Virus record (IMG/VR): IMGVR_UViG_3300022752_000015
Location: 62,001 to 126,000 of that record
DNA length: 64,000 nucleotides
Direction: 5' to 3' (one strand)
Origin: a virus
Below, in pieces: positions 7,429 to 16,309 of this stretch (position 1 is its first letter; every line of letters starts with the position of its first letter). A model generated the notes under the pieces. The model was given only the letters and a program-made list of their open reading frames with translations, did no database searches and was not told the DNA's origin. The translations under genes and the position numbers were made by a program.

Positions 7429-10014
7429 TCAACACTTGCTCCAAGAGCAGCTGTTACATGTGACGCATCCTTCTTTGTAAACTAGAGAGTTAGATCCACA
7501 CTCAGGACACGTTTTGTCAGACGTTGATTTTGCGCCGTCAGGAATGTATCCTTTTAGAACGCGGGCCAAGACTCTAGAGAAAGATTGCATATCGCTGTAT
7601 TTGTCTTTTTGTAGCTGTTCAACAACGTATTGAACAGGAACCCCATGGCGTAGAGCAAGCGAGAGGGATCTTGTAAAAGCTCCGTGATTTGGATTGGAGA
7701 ACAACTCCACAATGTCCTTGAAAACAAGGTTATCGTCATCCCCAACAGGAATCTGAAGATTGTATGTTGCAACTCCATCCTTCTTACCATTCTTGATAAG
7801 ATTTCCTACCTTCGCCTTCTTCGGCACTTCAACGTGATGTGATAGGCCGCAGAAGATCTCGTATGGCTTTCCTTCAAGCCTGCCGACCAGGACAAGATAT
7901 GATTCCTGACCTTCAGAACCCTTTACGTTAATTCGATGAATATCGCATGGTAATTCCTTCGGTCGCTTTGGAGCATGATTTTCTATCATGGTTTCTGGCT
8001 GGCTATCAGAGTCAACCTTATTGGTTTCCTTGGGAGTATCCTGGACAAGAACTCCTGTACGGCATCCATCTCTATAGACAGTGAAACCCTTGCATCCGGC
8101 CTCCCAGGCAGCCATATAAACGTCAGCAACAACTTCTCTTGTCACATCATTAGGAAGGTTACAGGTCTTAGAGATTGCATGGCAGACCCACTTTTGAGCA
8201 GCAGCCTGAAGCTTGACGGACATAGGCCAGTCAACATCATTGCTTGTTGCCTTCCAGTAGGGTGACTCTGCAATTTGCTCATCTACCTTTCCTGTGGCAT
8301 CCATCCACTTCTTGAAACCGTGGTGGTAGACCTTGTACTCCTGCCACTTATCACCAAGCTGATCGATAAAATCAACTCGTGATGCGGTGTCATTAGGGTT
8401 AATCTTCTTACGGCGTGTGTAGGAAAGAAGGTAAGCTGGTTCAATACCGCTTGTCGTTTGCGTGAGGCATGAAACAGACCCTGCCGGAGCAGTCGTTGTC
8501 AACGCAATGTTGCGACGACCGTATTTCACCCAATCTGCAAATAAGGCCTTATCAGCTTCCATAACTCTCTTTAAAAATGGACTTTCGTTTTCTAAAGACC
8601 AATCATAGACGGGGAATGACCCTCTGTCCTTTGCCATGTCGACTGAAGATCGATAAGCGGAAAGAGCCAACGTTTTATAAATCTCTTCTGTCTTATGAAC
8701 TGACTCTTCAGAACCATAGGTTACGCCAATCGAAGCCAGAGCATCTCCGATGCCAGTGATTCCAAGTCCTGTGCGGCGTGCGCCTGAGGCAGCTTTTTTG
8801 ATTTTTTGCCAGAGGTTGACCTCATGTTGTTTGACCTCTTCACTCTCAGGGTCGGATCCAATCTTTTTCAAGATAGCATCGACGGCCTCAATCTCAAGAT
8901 CGACAAGATCATCCATCAACTTTTGCGCTTTTGCAGAAACTTTCTTGAACTTATCAAAATCGAATGAAGCTGTAGGAAGGTATGCGTCCTTCACAAACTT
9001 TGCGAGGTTGATGAGAAGAAGGCGGCAAGAATCGTAAGGGCTGAGAATCAGCTCAGCGCAAGGATTCGTAGAAACGTTGGCGTATCCTTTTGAAGCATAT
9101 GCCTCAGTTGGTGTCATCTTCTTGACTGTATCCCAGAATAGAAGACCTGGTTCTGCAGAAGTCCATGCGGCATCGATGACCTGATTCCAAAGCTCGCGAG
9201 CCTTGACGATCTTGGTAACTTTAGCTTCTTCAACAGGTACCTCGACTGGCCAACGAAGAGTAAATTCCTTATCATCTTTCACTGCATTCATAAATTCGTC
9301 AGTGAGACGAACAGAGATGTTTGCTCCTGTGACTTTCTTTAGATCTCGTTTGATGTTGATGAAAGTCTCAACCTCAGGATGCATCACCGAAATTGTGAGC
9401 ATTAGTGCTCCACGACGACCACCTTGAGCAACCTCACGGCATGTGTTGGAGAACCTCTCCATAAAGACGCCAATACCATCGGTCGTTCCAGCTGCATTGG
9501 CTGTGGCAAGACCTTTGGGACGAATCGTAGAGACGTCGAAACCAACGCCACCACGACGTTTCATGATTTGCGCCTGTTCCTGATCCGTGAATAGAATTCC
9601 GCCATAAGAATCTTGCGGAGAAGCTATAACGAAGCAGTTAGACAACGATTGCAGCTTGTAAGGATTACCCATGGCAGACATAGGAGAGCCTTGCGGAATA
9701 ACTGACCCCATCCCGCGAGACTCTGCAACCAGTTGTTCCAACGTCATTGTAGACTTTTCTGTAACGTCTAAATGATCTACATCAGCTAAGAGACAGAAAA
9801 TCTCTTTTTCAGATAGAGGATTCGGATACTTGGCTTCAATGCGAGCAAATTCACGAGTGAGACGCAGGTGCATGTCGGTGGGAGTTTTTTCTAAAATGCC
9901 ACCACCAGAATCTCTCAATGCGTATTTTGAAACAAAGACAGATGCCGCAAGTTCATCTCCTTTAAAGTAGTCTAACGATGCCTCATATGCTTCATTATAC
10001 GTGTATGTTTTCAT
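7429..10014 (-). CDS. nrdJ: Class II (adenosylcobalamin-dependent) ribonucleotide reductase
   Basis: An 861-residue NrdJ, which reduces ribonucleotides to deoxyribonucleotides using coenzyme B12. Visible landmarks are LQSLSNCFVI (first redox cysteine), MKRRGGVGFDVS, the NPCAEL active-site loop with the radical-site cysteine, TTAPAGSVS in the phosphate-binding region, and a C-terminal zinc ribbon CPECGSNS...CVTCNSC typical of this class. No separate small subunit or activase is present nearby, as expected for class II. I chose ATG 10014 with GGAG 12 bases upstream; a TTG at 10068 in the same frame is possible. The phage depends on host or environmental B12. Confidence 0.94.
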   Translation of the reverse strand: MKTYTYNEAYEASLDYFKGDELAASVFVSKYALRDSGGGILEKTPTDMHLRLTREFARIEAKYPNPLSEKEIFCLLADVDHLDVTEKSTMTLEQLVAESRGMGSVIPQGSPMSAMGNPYKLQSLSNCFVIASPQDSYGGILFTDQEQAQIMKRRGGVGFDVSTIRPKGLATANAAGTTDGIGVFMERFSNTCREVAQGGRRGALMLTISVMHPEVETFINIKRDLKKVTGANISVRLTDEFMNAVKDDKEFTLRWPVEVPVEEAKVTKIVKARELWNQVIDAAWTSAEPGLLFWDTVKKMTPTEAYASKGYANVSTNPCAELILSPYDSCRLLLINLAKFVKDAYLPTASFDFDKFKKVSAKAQKLMDDLVDLEIEAVDAILKKIGSDPESEEVKQHEVNLWQKIKKAASGARRTGLGITGIGDALASIGVTYGSEESVHKTEEIYKTLALSAYRSSVDMAKDRGSFPVYDWSLENESPFLKRVMEADKALFADWVKYGRRNIALTTTAPAGSVSCLTQTTSGIEPAYLLSYTRRKKINPNDTASRVDFIDQLGDKWQEYKVYHHGFKKWMDATGKVDEQIAESPYWKATSNDVDWPMSVKLQAAAQKWVCHAISKTCNLPNDVTREVVADVYMAAWEAGCKGFTVYRDGCRTGVLVQDTPKETNKVDSDSQPETMIENHAPKRPKELPCDIHRINVKGSEGQESYLVLVGRLEGKPYEIFCGLSHHVEVPKKAKVGNLIKNGKKDGVATYNLQIPVGDDDNLVFKDIVELFSNPNHGAFTRSLSLALRHGVPVQYVVEQLQKDKYSDMQSFSRVLARVLKGYIPDGAKSTSDKTCPECGSNSLVYKEGCVTCNSCSWSKC

Positions 10015-10064
10015 ATTGCGTTCTGTCTCCAATTCATCGAATTCTTGGGATGCATAACTATATC

Positions 10065-11501
10065 TCAACTTCCAACCGTTGTTACTGATTCTGCGTTCGA
10101 AAAGTTTCTTGAACTAGAAAATTCATTTTTCAGTTCTTTCCACTTGGCTCTTAAGGCTTTTTTCTGTTCAGCTTCGTCAGAGGCTGAAGTTTCTTCTGGC
10201 GAATCGGCTGCGCCTGTGATCTCAAATTTGCTCTGAGCAGTGTTGATCTTTGCTGGGAAAACTAGACCGTCTCGGCCAGCTCTGTTCTTGGCGACGAATA
10301 ATCTACCCCACCCAGACGCTTTCTCATGTGCTCGTCTGGAGACTGAAATGATAAAGTCGCAGATCATAGCCTTACCGTAAGCCTCAGACATATTCGTCAT
10401 GTCAATAACCTCTGCATTAGCGCCTTCTTTGTTTGACTGTGAAGCAGTCCAGATTGGAATGCCAAGCTCCATAGCAAGACCTCGAAGCTCCTCATAAACT
10501 AGCTTGAGCTCATGACGAAGAGAATCAAACTGACGCGATGATCTCATGATATCTGCATAATCAATAATAACGATATCAGGCTTAAACCCTCTTAGATCTA
10601 GTCTTTCAATGTGTGAACGAACCGTGAAAACCGATGCCGTATTTGTCGGATACTCTTTGATAAAGAGACGACCTAAGTTCATAGACTCATATTTGGACTT
10701 GACCTTATCTTTATTGTCCATCACTTCATTTGAATCTATGTCACAAAGATTTGAATCGTAACGAGTACCGACGGCTGTCTCAGATAGCTCGAAAGTGTAA
10801 TGAAGAACATTTTTACCTTCACGTAGAGCATTTGACCCAATCATGGTTAACCAATGAGACTTACCAGACCCAGATGCTCCAACAACGCAAAGCAATTCAC
10901 CTTTACCTGAACCTCCATTGAGGATTTCTTTCTTATCAAGTTCAGGAATTCCTGTTGGGATAGTATCTCGTTTTAACCGTGTGAACCGCGCTTCTAACTC
11001 ATTGAAAAAATCATGACCGACAGATGGAGCTGTTCCAACCTGGACAGCTCGCTTGATTGTTTCAACAATAGATTCATACTTATTGGCTTGCATTTGATCG
11101 ACAGCATTCTCAAGAGCTGCTTTCAATGCCTGCTTACGACAAAAATCAAGAGATTTCTCTCTTACAAATTGAAGATCTCCAGGATCAGGATTCGCCTTCA
11201 TGCGCTGGAGGTATTCTATAATTTGATCTCTTAGAATCGTGTCCGTTCCAACCTTCAAATCTTCTCGAATGATTGTGACAAGTAATTGTAATGTAGGAAA
11301 AACCTTGTACTTCTTCGAATAAGAGAAGTAGCGATCAGCTAGAAATTGCAGATACTTCAGCTCAAAATAAGAAGTGTCAAAAACTTCCATCATTTGTTCT
11401 GCAAATTTCGAGTCAGTCAAGAGAGCCTGCATGATCTTCTCTTGAAAAGACTTACCGTAAGATCCAAAGGTTAACTTGTTTTTATTTTCGTTTTCTAACA
11501 T
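10065..11501 (-). CDS. DnaB-like replicative DNA helicase (T4 gp41-like)
   Basis: A 478-residue hexameric replicative helicase. The RecA-like core has Walker A GASGSGKS at 208-215, Walker B DIVIIDYADIM at about 300-310, the H4-type segment WTASQSNKEG, and the arginine-finger region FVAKNRAGRDG. The N-terminal 170 residues are helical and would bind primase or loader. No primase gene is in the window. The C-terminus is Ser/Glu-rich and probably disordered. The gene begins one base past the stop of the exonuclease gene and is followed by nrdJ. Confidence 0.92.
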   Translation of the reverse strand: MLENENKNKLTFGSYGKSFQEKIMQALLTDSKFAEQMMEVFDTSYFELKYLQFLADRYFSYSKKYKVFPTLQLLVTIIREDLKVGTDTILRDQIIEYLQRMKANPDPGDLQFVREKSLDFCRKQALKAALENAVDQMQANKYESIVETIKRAVQVGTAPSVGHDFFNELEARFTRLKRDTIPTGIPELDKKEILNGGSGKGELLCVVGASGSGKSHWLTMIGSNALREGKNVLHYTFELSETAVGTRYDSNLCDIDSNEVMDNKDKVKSKYESMNLGRLFIKEYPTNTASVFTVRSHIERLDLRGFKPDIVIIDYADIMRSSRQFDSLRHELKLVYEELRGLAMELGIPIWTASQSNKEGANAEVIDMTNMSEAYGKAMICDFIISVSRRAHEKASGWGRLFVAKNRAGRDGLVFPAKINTAQSKFEITGAADSPEETSASDEAEQKKALRAKWKELKNEFSSSRNFSNAESVTTVGS

Positions 11502-11502
11502 T

Positions 11503-12474
11503 TTAGTTACCAGTCACGTATTTCGCGCTGTCAATACAGTTCATTGAATAAAAAAATGCCTCAACATCAAAATCGTTGATTCCTTCTTTGAGGAGGGCTT
11601 TGATCAATCCGATCTTATTAACGTGCGGAACGAATGTATCTAACGTATGTTGCACTTTAGAAATTTGAGATGCTGACAACATACTACCATCTAGGTATAC
11701 CAATCTCCAATTTCTGTTGATCAAATCTTGATTGTCTACGACCTTCTTATAAACAGTAGATTCTCCAATCCTGGATTGACAAAACGAAATGATGTCCTCT
11801 ATCAAGAGATCATCATCTGTTCCCAATATAGGAAGTTTTTTAGAAACCGTCTTAAACCCCAACCCTTTTACTCCAGGAATGTTATCTCCAGGATCTCCAC
11901 ATAACGCCTTGGCGGCTGCGAAGTTGTTGGGTTTTATTCGGAATTCTTCAAAGACGTCATCAACTGTCAAGACTTTTTTCTTATGAAGAGAATAGATCGA
12001 AGTATTTGCATCCAACAGTTGATACATGTCTTTGTCGGAAGAAACTATGATCTTTTTATTTTGCTTAAATGGCCCCGAACAAAGAAACGCAACTATGTCA
12101 TCACCCTCGCAATCAGAGGCGTAAACTTGGCAAACAGGAGAATTTTTTAGCATGTTCAATAGAGAAATAAGCTGATGTTTCCTGTTCTCTTCTGACTCAG
12201 GTATATCATCTCCGTAAAAACGGTTGAGCTTCTCAGGACGTCTACCAAGCTTATATTCAGGATAAATTGATCTACGTCTTAGAGAACCCCCGCCTTCCCA
12301 TGCCACGCAAATCATTGAAGGTTGTAACTCAGTTGTGATTCTTTTCAACGTCTTAAGAAAACCGATGCAACCTCCCATTTGATAGCCATGGGTCGACATT
12401 TGTGGGTATGCCGCCCATGACCTAATAAAAAGATTTGCTCCATCAATAACCAAGATGGGACGATCTGAACTCAT
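11503..12474 (-). CDS. 5'-3' exonuclease / RNase H-like FEN nuclease
   Basis: A 323-residue FEN-1-type nuclease like T4 RNase H and the Pol I 5' nuclease domain; it would remove RNA primers and 5' flaps. Metal-binding acidic residues appear in VIDGANLFIRS (about 9-19), SDCEGDDIVAF, SSDKDMYQLL and GDPGDNIPGVKGLGFKT, the last being the helix-hairpin-helix region. The polymerase at 17760-18986 lacks such a domain, so this separate protein supplies the activity. Its ATG overlaps the dUTPase stop (ATGA). Confidence 0.92.
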   Translation of the reverse strand: MSSDRPILVIDGANLFIRSWAAYPQMSTHGYQMGGCIGFLKTLKRITTELQPSMICVAWEGGGSLRRRSIYPEYKLGRRPEKLNRFYGDDIPESEENRKHQLISLLNMLKNSPVCQVYASDCEGDDIVAFLCSGPFKQNKKIIVSSDKDMYQLLDANTSIYSLHKKKVLTVDDVFEEFRIKPNNFAAAKALCGDPGDNIPGVKGLGFKTVSKKLPILGTDDDLLIEDIISFCQSRIGESTVYKKVVDNQDLINRNWRLVYLDGSMLSASQISKVQHTLDTFVPHVNKIGLIKALLKEGINDFDVEAFFYSMNCIDSAKYVTGN

Positions 12475-12767
12475 GTTTTGCCTGTAGAACCGAATCCACC
12501 ACTGCCGCGGGTCGTTGAAGACAAACTGTTGGTTGGTTGGAATATCCCACGAAAAACTCGAGAAAATACCAACTGTGCAATCCTATCGCCTTTATTGACA
12601 ATAAATTCTTCGTCACCTGTGTTCAACAAAATGACCTTAATTTCCCCTCGATAGTCACAATTGTGAACAAGAACATCATTACAAAAAAAATTGTGATTAT
12701 TTTCTACTGTAAGATCATAACATCGTTCATTATGCGTTGTTTTATTTTTAATTTTTACAAACTTCAT
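12471..12767 (-). CDS. dut: C-terminal intein half fused to C-terminal part of trimeric dUTPase
   Basis: A 98-residue protein. Residues 1-36 (MKFVKIKNKTTHNERCYDLT onward) form an intein C-terminal fragment: block F CYDLTVENNHNFFCND and block G VLVHN, ending in the catalytic Asn. The next residue is Cys37, the +1 nucleophile. Residues 37-98 are dUTPase: DYRGE (second half of active-site motif III), GDRIAQLVF (motif IV) and RGSGGFGSTG (motif V). I chose ATG 12767 because GGAG lies 7 bases before it and it gives a standard intein C-fragment length; the longer frame from 12839 lies inside the endonuclease gene. It must splice in trans with the product of 13680-14219. Confidence 0.92.
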   Translation of the reverse strand: MKFVKIKNKTTHNERCYDLTVENNHNFFCNDVLVHNCDYRGEIKVILLNTGDEEFIVNKGDRIAQLVFSRVFRGIFQPTNSLSSTTRGSGGFGSTGKT

Positions 12768-13674
12768 TTTTTTCTCCAAAAAAATTAATGATATATTTTT
12801 TCGATTCATCAAGGCTAAAAGACAAAAAATAGCGTGCATTAATGCTAAAGGCGAACAATTCAGCAGATGAACTTTTTCTTTCTATTTTATTATCGTTGAA
12901 GCTAAATCCTTTTAGCTCTAAAATGCATTTTTTGTCATCGTTGTAGATGTAAAAATCAGGAATGTAACGTCTTGTTTTATTGTTTTCATCGATATAAGAA
13001 ATTTTATACCCATGAGCTTTTGTCCATGAAAGCGATGTTGTGTCAAGAAATGTCATTAATTCAAGTTCCCAAGAAGAATCGTAAAATTCTTTTGATCCTA
13101 TCTTAGTAAGATACCACCCTTTTTTGTATCTATTTGATGATCCACAACGACCTTCTAAAATAGCTTCAGAAACACCTTCACTAATCTTTTGTCTCCATTG
13201 CTCTTTTCTTTCATCCGTCCATGACAGACGAAATTTAAATTCATCAGAGACGTGTTCTTTCATAAAATCACTATGATTTTTTAGATAATCATGAGTTTCT
13301 TTTGTGCGACCTGTCAAAAGCGCAGAATTTCTTTTTCCAACCGCAGCAACACGTTCATCATCATGCTTTGTAAGTCCATCATTCCAGTTTTTATGACCGT
13401 TTGCATATGTGTTTGATATTATTTCAGATTGTTTTTTTCGAAATGCATCCGTTCTATGAGTAACTTGACGAGATTCGCACATCTTCTTGTGATAGTCGGG
13501 ATTGGACCAAACATTACGATTGTTTTTTGAGACCAACTCTTTTGCTTCAAGAGATTTTACTTCTGCATCTTTGAACCGCAGTCGATATTCTTTTGTTGAT
13601 ATTTTGTGAGTATTACGAAGATGCTCAACTATAGAAAACTTCTTTTCTAGATTACAAATTAGACATTTCACCAT
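12748..13674 (-). CDS. Homing endonuclease of the split-intein-associated (Vsr/PD-(D/E)XK-like) type
   Basis: A 308-residue protein between the two intein halves. Residues 4-24 form a C2H2-like zinc finger (CLICNL...HLRNTH). The middle has NUMOD3-like DNA-binding segments, including WNDGLTKHDDERVA. The C-terminal nuclease core shows SSWELELM, then YIPDFYIY and CILELKG, an E...D...ExK pattern like Vsr and other PD-(D/E)XK enzymes. It would cut intein-free dut alleles so that the element is copied in. Its 3' end overlaps the C-intein gene by 20 bases and contains that gene's ribosome binding site. Related in sequence pattern to the protein at 34362-35261. Confidence 0.85.
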   Translation of the reverse strand: MVKCLICNLEKKFSIVEHLRNTHKISTKEYRLRFKDAEVKSLEAKELVSKNNRNVWSNPDYHKKMCESRQVTHRTDAFRKKQSEIISNTYANGHKNWNDGLTKHDDERVAAVGKRNSALLTGRTKETHDYLKNHSDFMKEHVSDEFKFRLSWTDERKEQWRQKISEGVSEAILEGRCGSSNRYKKGWYLTKIGSKEFYDSSWELELMTFLDTTSLSWTKAHGYKISYIDENNKTRRYIPDFYIYNDDKKCILELKGFSFNDNKIERKSSSAELFAFSINARYFLSFSLDESKKYIINFFGEKNEVCKN

Positions 13675-13693
13675 GATAATTAAGTATCATGGT
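13670..13693 (-). promoter_or_regulatory. Hairpin covering the endonuclease start codon
   Basis: ACCATGAT at 13670-13677 and ATCATGGT at 13686-13693 form a perfect 8-bp stem with an 8-base loop. It includes the endonuclease ATG (13672-13674), and the stop of the upstream N-intein gene falls in and beside the loop. No Shine-Dalgarno sequence precedes the ATG. The hairpin could keep endonuclease translation low or make it depend on ribosomes finishing the upstream gene; this is inference. Confidence 0.5.
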
Positions 13694-14219
13694 CAATTAC
13701 AATTTCATCATCATATGATAGCTCATCAGCTCTTTTAAGCCCATCTCGAGTATAAATCATCGTTCCTGGAGTTACGCACAGTTCTGTGTCATCATCAAAA
13801 ACAAATTTGATTACATCTTTTTCACCTACATCAACAATTGCGCTTATCACATCGCTTTCGACACAAAGAGTCTGTTCATTCATAGAAAACACGACATCAT
13901 TTATCTTCAAATCAAATACTTGCTTTTTTCCAGCAGGAGTTGAAATCAAACAATTTGAAGTAAAACAATCTACTGTTCCTGGAGAATTAAGAACAGTGAT
14001 ACCATATTTGGCAGCTAACCCAGATCTAGGTCTGACTTGGGCTTCAAATCCAGGAGGCAGTTCAATCTTTAACCCAGTCGCTACAGTAGCCCTTTGACCA
14101 GGTTTGATCATTAGGTACTCGTTAGCGTATACGTCGCACCCTGCTGATCCTTGAGTCTGATACTTAGGCACCAGATCATCGTCATCCACTTCACATCGAA
14201 TCCAGAATATATCACTCAT
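13680..14219 (-). CDS. dut: N-terminal part of trimeric dUTPase fused to N-terminal intein half
   Basis: A 179-residue protein. Residues 1-84 are trimeric dUTPase with motif [10 protein letters not shown] (usual Tyr replaced by Cys), motif II RPRSGLA and the first half of motif III, SPGTVD. Residue 85 is Cys1 of the intein: [20 protein letters not shown] is block A, and the region [13 protein letters not shown] is block B. The frame ends after [13 protein letters not shown], the usual split point of such inteins. Block B normally reads TxxH; here it is TPGT, so the expected catalytic His is missing. I chose ATG 14219 with AAGGAGG upstream. It overlaps the recA-like gene end by 8 bases. Confidence 0.92.
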   Translation of the reverse strand: MSDIFWIRCEVDDDDLVPKYQTQGSAGCDVYANEYLMIKPGQRATVATGLKIELPPGFEAQVRPRSGLAAKYGITVLNSPGTVDCFTSNCLISTPAGKKQVFDLKINDVVFSMNEQTLCVESDVISAIVDVGEKDVIKFVFDDDTELCVTPGTMIYTRDGLKRADELSYDDEIVIDHDT

Positions 14220-15387
14220 CGGATACCCCTCCTTCACCGTCTCCGTCGCCAGAAGGTTCTCCGCCGATCGTTACAAGAGCAGAATCGATAGCCGTCAAAA
14301 GATGACTGCGATATTTTTCATCTTTCAGCATGTCGCCAAATTCTGATTTATAGAATTTTTTCTCTACGACAACTTCTCCTGTTTTTGAATTGATGACCGA
14401 AAGTTCTTTCCAAGCTCCTTCGCCTGAAACATTAATCTCAAGACCATCTCTTTTCACAGGACCATTGGCTTTACAGTGTGAACGAATCTCATCAAAAAGG
14501 TATTCATCTTCGACAATTCCTTTACCGAAGATAATATCGAACTCGCATTTTCTAAATGGAGCTGCTACCTTATTCTTCTTGATGGTTGCAATAACGTGAA
14601 TACCCACTACGTTACCATTTTTGTCTTTTACTTGAGTACCTGAACTAAGCTTAATCCGCACTGAGGCATGGTAAGGTATGCTTTTACCGCCGGGCGTGAC
14701 ATCAGGATCTCCGTGCATTACTCCAATGGCAGTCCTCAATTGATTTAAACACAAAAGAGTTACATTGTTCTGTCCAATGACGCCCGTGATTTTTCGCATA
14801 CCCTTGGAAATAACTCGGGCTTGAAGACCTATTGTGTTGTCTTCATACTCTCCATCTAATTCTTGTTTCGGCGAGGTTGCTGCAACAGAATCCCAAATAA
14901 CTAAAATTGGAATATTCTTATCTACTACTTGTTTTGCTTTTAAGATCGTAGATTCGATGATAGAAAAAACCTCTTCAGTACAATGAGAATCGCAATAGAC
15001 AAACCTTTTGCGAACATCGATTCCCATGTTCGCTAGCTTTTGAACAGGGACAGAATTTTCTGTATCTACGTAAACCACAAGACCGCCCATGCTCTGAACT
15101 ATTGATGCTGCATGGTATGCTAGATGAGATTTTCCAACCGAAGGAGTTCCAGAGATTTCTATGATCCTACCTTCGGGGTACCCGCCTCCTAGAAAATTTC
15201 TAATCGCGTAATTTAGTTGAATAGATCCCGTGTCTATCCAACGCTTCACGATTGTAGGAGCGTCCATTTCTGCTAGATTGTAAGCAATTCTAGTCCCAAA
15301 CTCTTTATTGATATCTCTAATAAGCTCAGCAGCAAAATCTACCTCTAATTTTTTTGATGATTGTGCGTCTTCTTTTGCTTTAGCCAT
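14212..15387 (-). CDS. RecA/UvsX-like recombinase
   Basis: A 391-residue strand-exchange ATPase. Walker A is GTPSVGKS at about 80-87 and Walker B is [10 protein letters not shown] at about 146-155. [12 protein letters not shown] and [17 protein letters not shown] match the conserved L2 and following segments of RecA. It would coat single-stranded DNA and drive recombination-dependent replication and repair. ATG 15387 was chosen over TTG 15405. The C-terminus is Gly/Asp/Glu-rich and acidic, as in many RecA proteins. A strong hairpin (15422-15459) separates it from the SSB gene. Confidence 0.9.
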   Translation of the reverse strand: MAKAKEDAQSSKKLEVDFAAELIRDINKEFGTRIAYNLAEMDAPTIVKRWIDTGSIQLNYAIRNFLGGGYPEGRIIEISGTPSVGKSHLAYHAASIVQSMGGLVVYVDTENSVPVQKLANMGIDVRKRFVYCDSHCTEEVFSIIESTILKAKQVVDKNIPILVIWDSVAATSPKQELDGEYEDNTIGLQARVISKGMRKITGVIGQNNVTLLCLNQLRTAIGVMHGDPDVTPGGKSIPYHASVRIKLSSGTQVKDKNGNVVGIHVIATIKKNKVAAPFRKCEFDIIFGKGIVEDEYLFDEIRSHCKANGPVKRDGLEINVSGEGAWKELSVINSKTGEVVVEKKFYKSEFGDMLKDEKYRSHLLTAIDSALVTIGGEPSGDGDGEGGVSDE

Positions 15388-15421
15388 GTTTTCTTTATTA
15401 TCCAATTAACAATAAAATAGT

Positions 15422-15459
15422 TCAAGCGCCGGGGATTTTTTAATTTCCCCGGCGCTTGA
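15422..15459 (-). terminator. GC-rich hairpin between SSB and recA-like genes
   Basis: TCAAGCGCCGGGGA at 15422-15435 pairs perfectly with its complement at 15446-15459 (14 bp) around an A/T-rich 10-base loop. It begins 11 bases after the SSB stop codon. The following minus-strand sequence has only a short T-rich stretch. It is probably a terminator or attenuator that lets SSB mRNA be more abundant than the downstream message. Confidence 0.72.
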
Positions 15460-15469
15460 TATCGCTACA

Positions 15470-16309
15470 TCACTCGTCGCCCATCAGGTCGGCGAATGCA
15501 TCATCTAAAGATTGCTTCTTAGGAGCATCGTCGTCTACTTTCTTAGGTTTCTTCGGCTTCTCTGGAGATGAAGCTTTTACCTCTGCTACTAGATCCTCAA
15601 GAGCATCCGCAGTCACTGGGCCGCGGGTCGTCTCTGTTGGAGTATCATCTGTAGCTCCGCCGTTGAGCCAATTATTGAGAACGGCCTCGATCTCCTGAGT
15701 GGACTTTAGACGATACATGTCGTCGATGTTTGGAATGTTCTCCAACCAGGTCGCCATGGTCTTCTGATCCTCATGAAGCTTTGAAGGACGACGGGCAGGA
15801 TCCACCATCGTGTCATTGAACTGTTTACCTGGGGCTTTTGAGATCGTTACCTTCAGATCAAACCCCTGATTAGGATCCAAGATGTCGCCAACCTCCTCAT
15901 CAAGGAAGAAACCAAGCATACGTTGGTAGACGATCTTACCGAATGCCCAAACCTGTACACCCTTGTCCTCCTCACCACGAACGATGACAGGAGCATAGCA
16001 ACGCATCTTGGGGGCGAGCTTCTTTGCAAGGACTCGATCATCAGGCTTGCCGCTGCTGTACAGCTTTCGAATCAGATCGTTGATCGGATCCGGCTTTCCA
16101 AACTGATTTGGTGCCAGAAGACCTGCATTCTCTCCAATGTAATAGAACCACCTCTCGGCGAAGGGTTGGCCCTCAGGAGCATTCTTCCATGGAAGACAAC
16201 GAATCTTGTATTCTCCGATTTGTGGCTTCCACATCTGGACTGATGACGTCTTCTTCACACCACTGAGTTCTGCCACGCGACGCTTGATTGCTTCTAGATC
16301 GATTGCCAT
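15470..16309 (-). CDS. Single-stranded DNA-binding protein, T4 gp32-like
   Basis: A 279-residue protein with gp32-type layout: a short basic N-terminus (IKRRVAELSGVKK), an OB-fold core with KIRCLPWKN and FYYIGEN, and a Ser/Asp-rich tail ending LDDAFADLMGDE, the acidic tip that contacts replication partners. T4 gp32 binds zinc through His/Cys residues; only two cysteines are visible in this core, so the zinc site appears absent. AAGGA lies 8 bases before ATG 16309. The 253-base gap upstream probably holds its promoter and leader. Confidence 0.85.
   Translation of the reverse strand: MAIDLEAIKRRVAELSGVKKTSSVQMWKPQIGEYKIRCLPWKNAPEGQPFAERWFYYIGENAGLLAPNQFGKPDPINDLIRKLYSSGKPDDRVLAKKLAPKMRCYAPVIVRGEEDKGVQVWAFGKIVYQRMLGFFLDEEVGDILDPNQGFDLKVTISKAPGKQFNDTMVDPARRPSKLHEDQKTMATWLENIPNIDDMYRLKSTQEIEAVLNNWLNGGATDDTPTETTRGPVTADALEDLVAEVKASSPEKPKKPKKVDDDAPKKQSLDDAFADLMGDE

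Larger units (their letters stand above)
12660..13967 (-). mobile_element. Split intein plus homing endonuclease inserted in dut
   Basis: This 1308-bp segment separates the codon for Asp84 of the dUTPase N-part from the Cys codon that continues it. It encodes the 95-residue N-intein, a stop, a free-standing endonuclease gene, and the 36-residue C-intein. Joining the flanks gives a 146-residue protein of normal trimeric dUTPase length with an intact motif III (GTVD followed by CDYRGE). This is the 'fractured gene' arrangement described for split inteins in environmental phage sequence, where the inserted endonuclease relates to Vsr repair nucleases. The boundaries follow from the intein blocks and dUTPase motifs. 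Confidence 0.9.

Noticed and set aside
7429-10014. Possible intein in the ribonucleotide reductase, a frequent intein host
   Set aside because: The protein is continuous at normal class II length and the active-site segments (NPCAEL, TTAPAGSVS) are uninterrupted, so no insertion is present.
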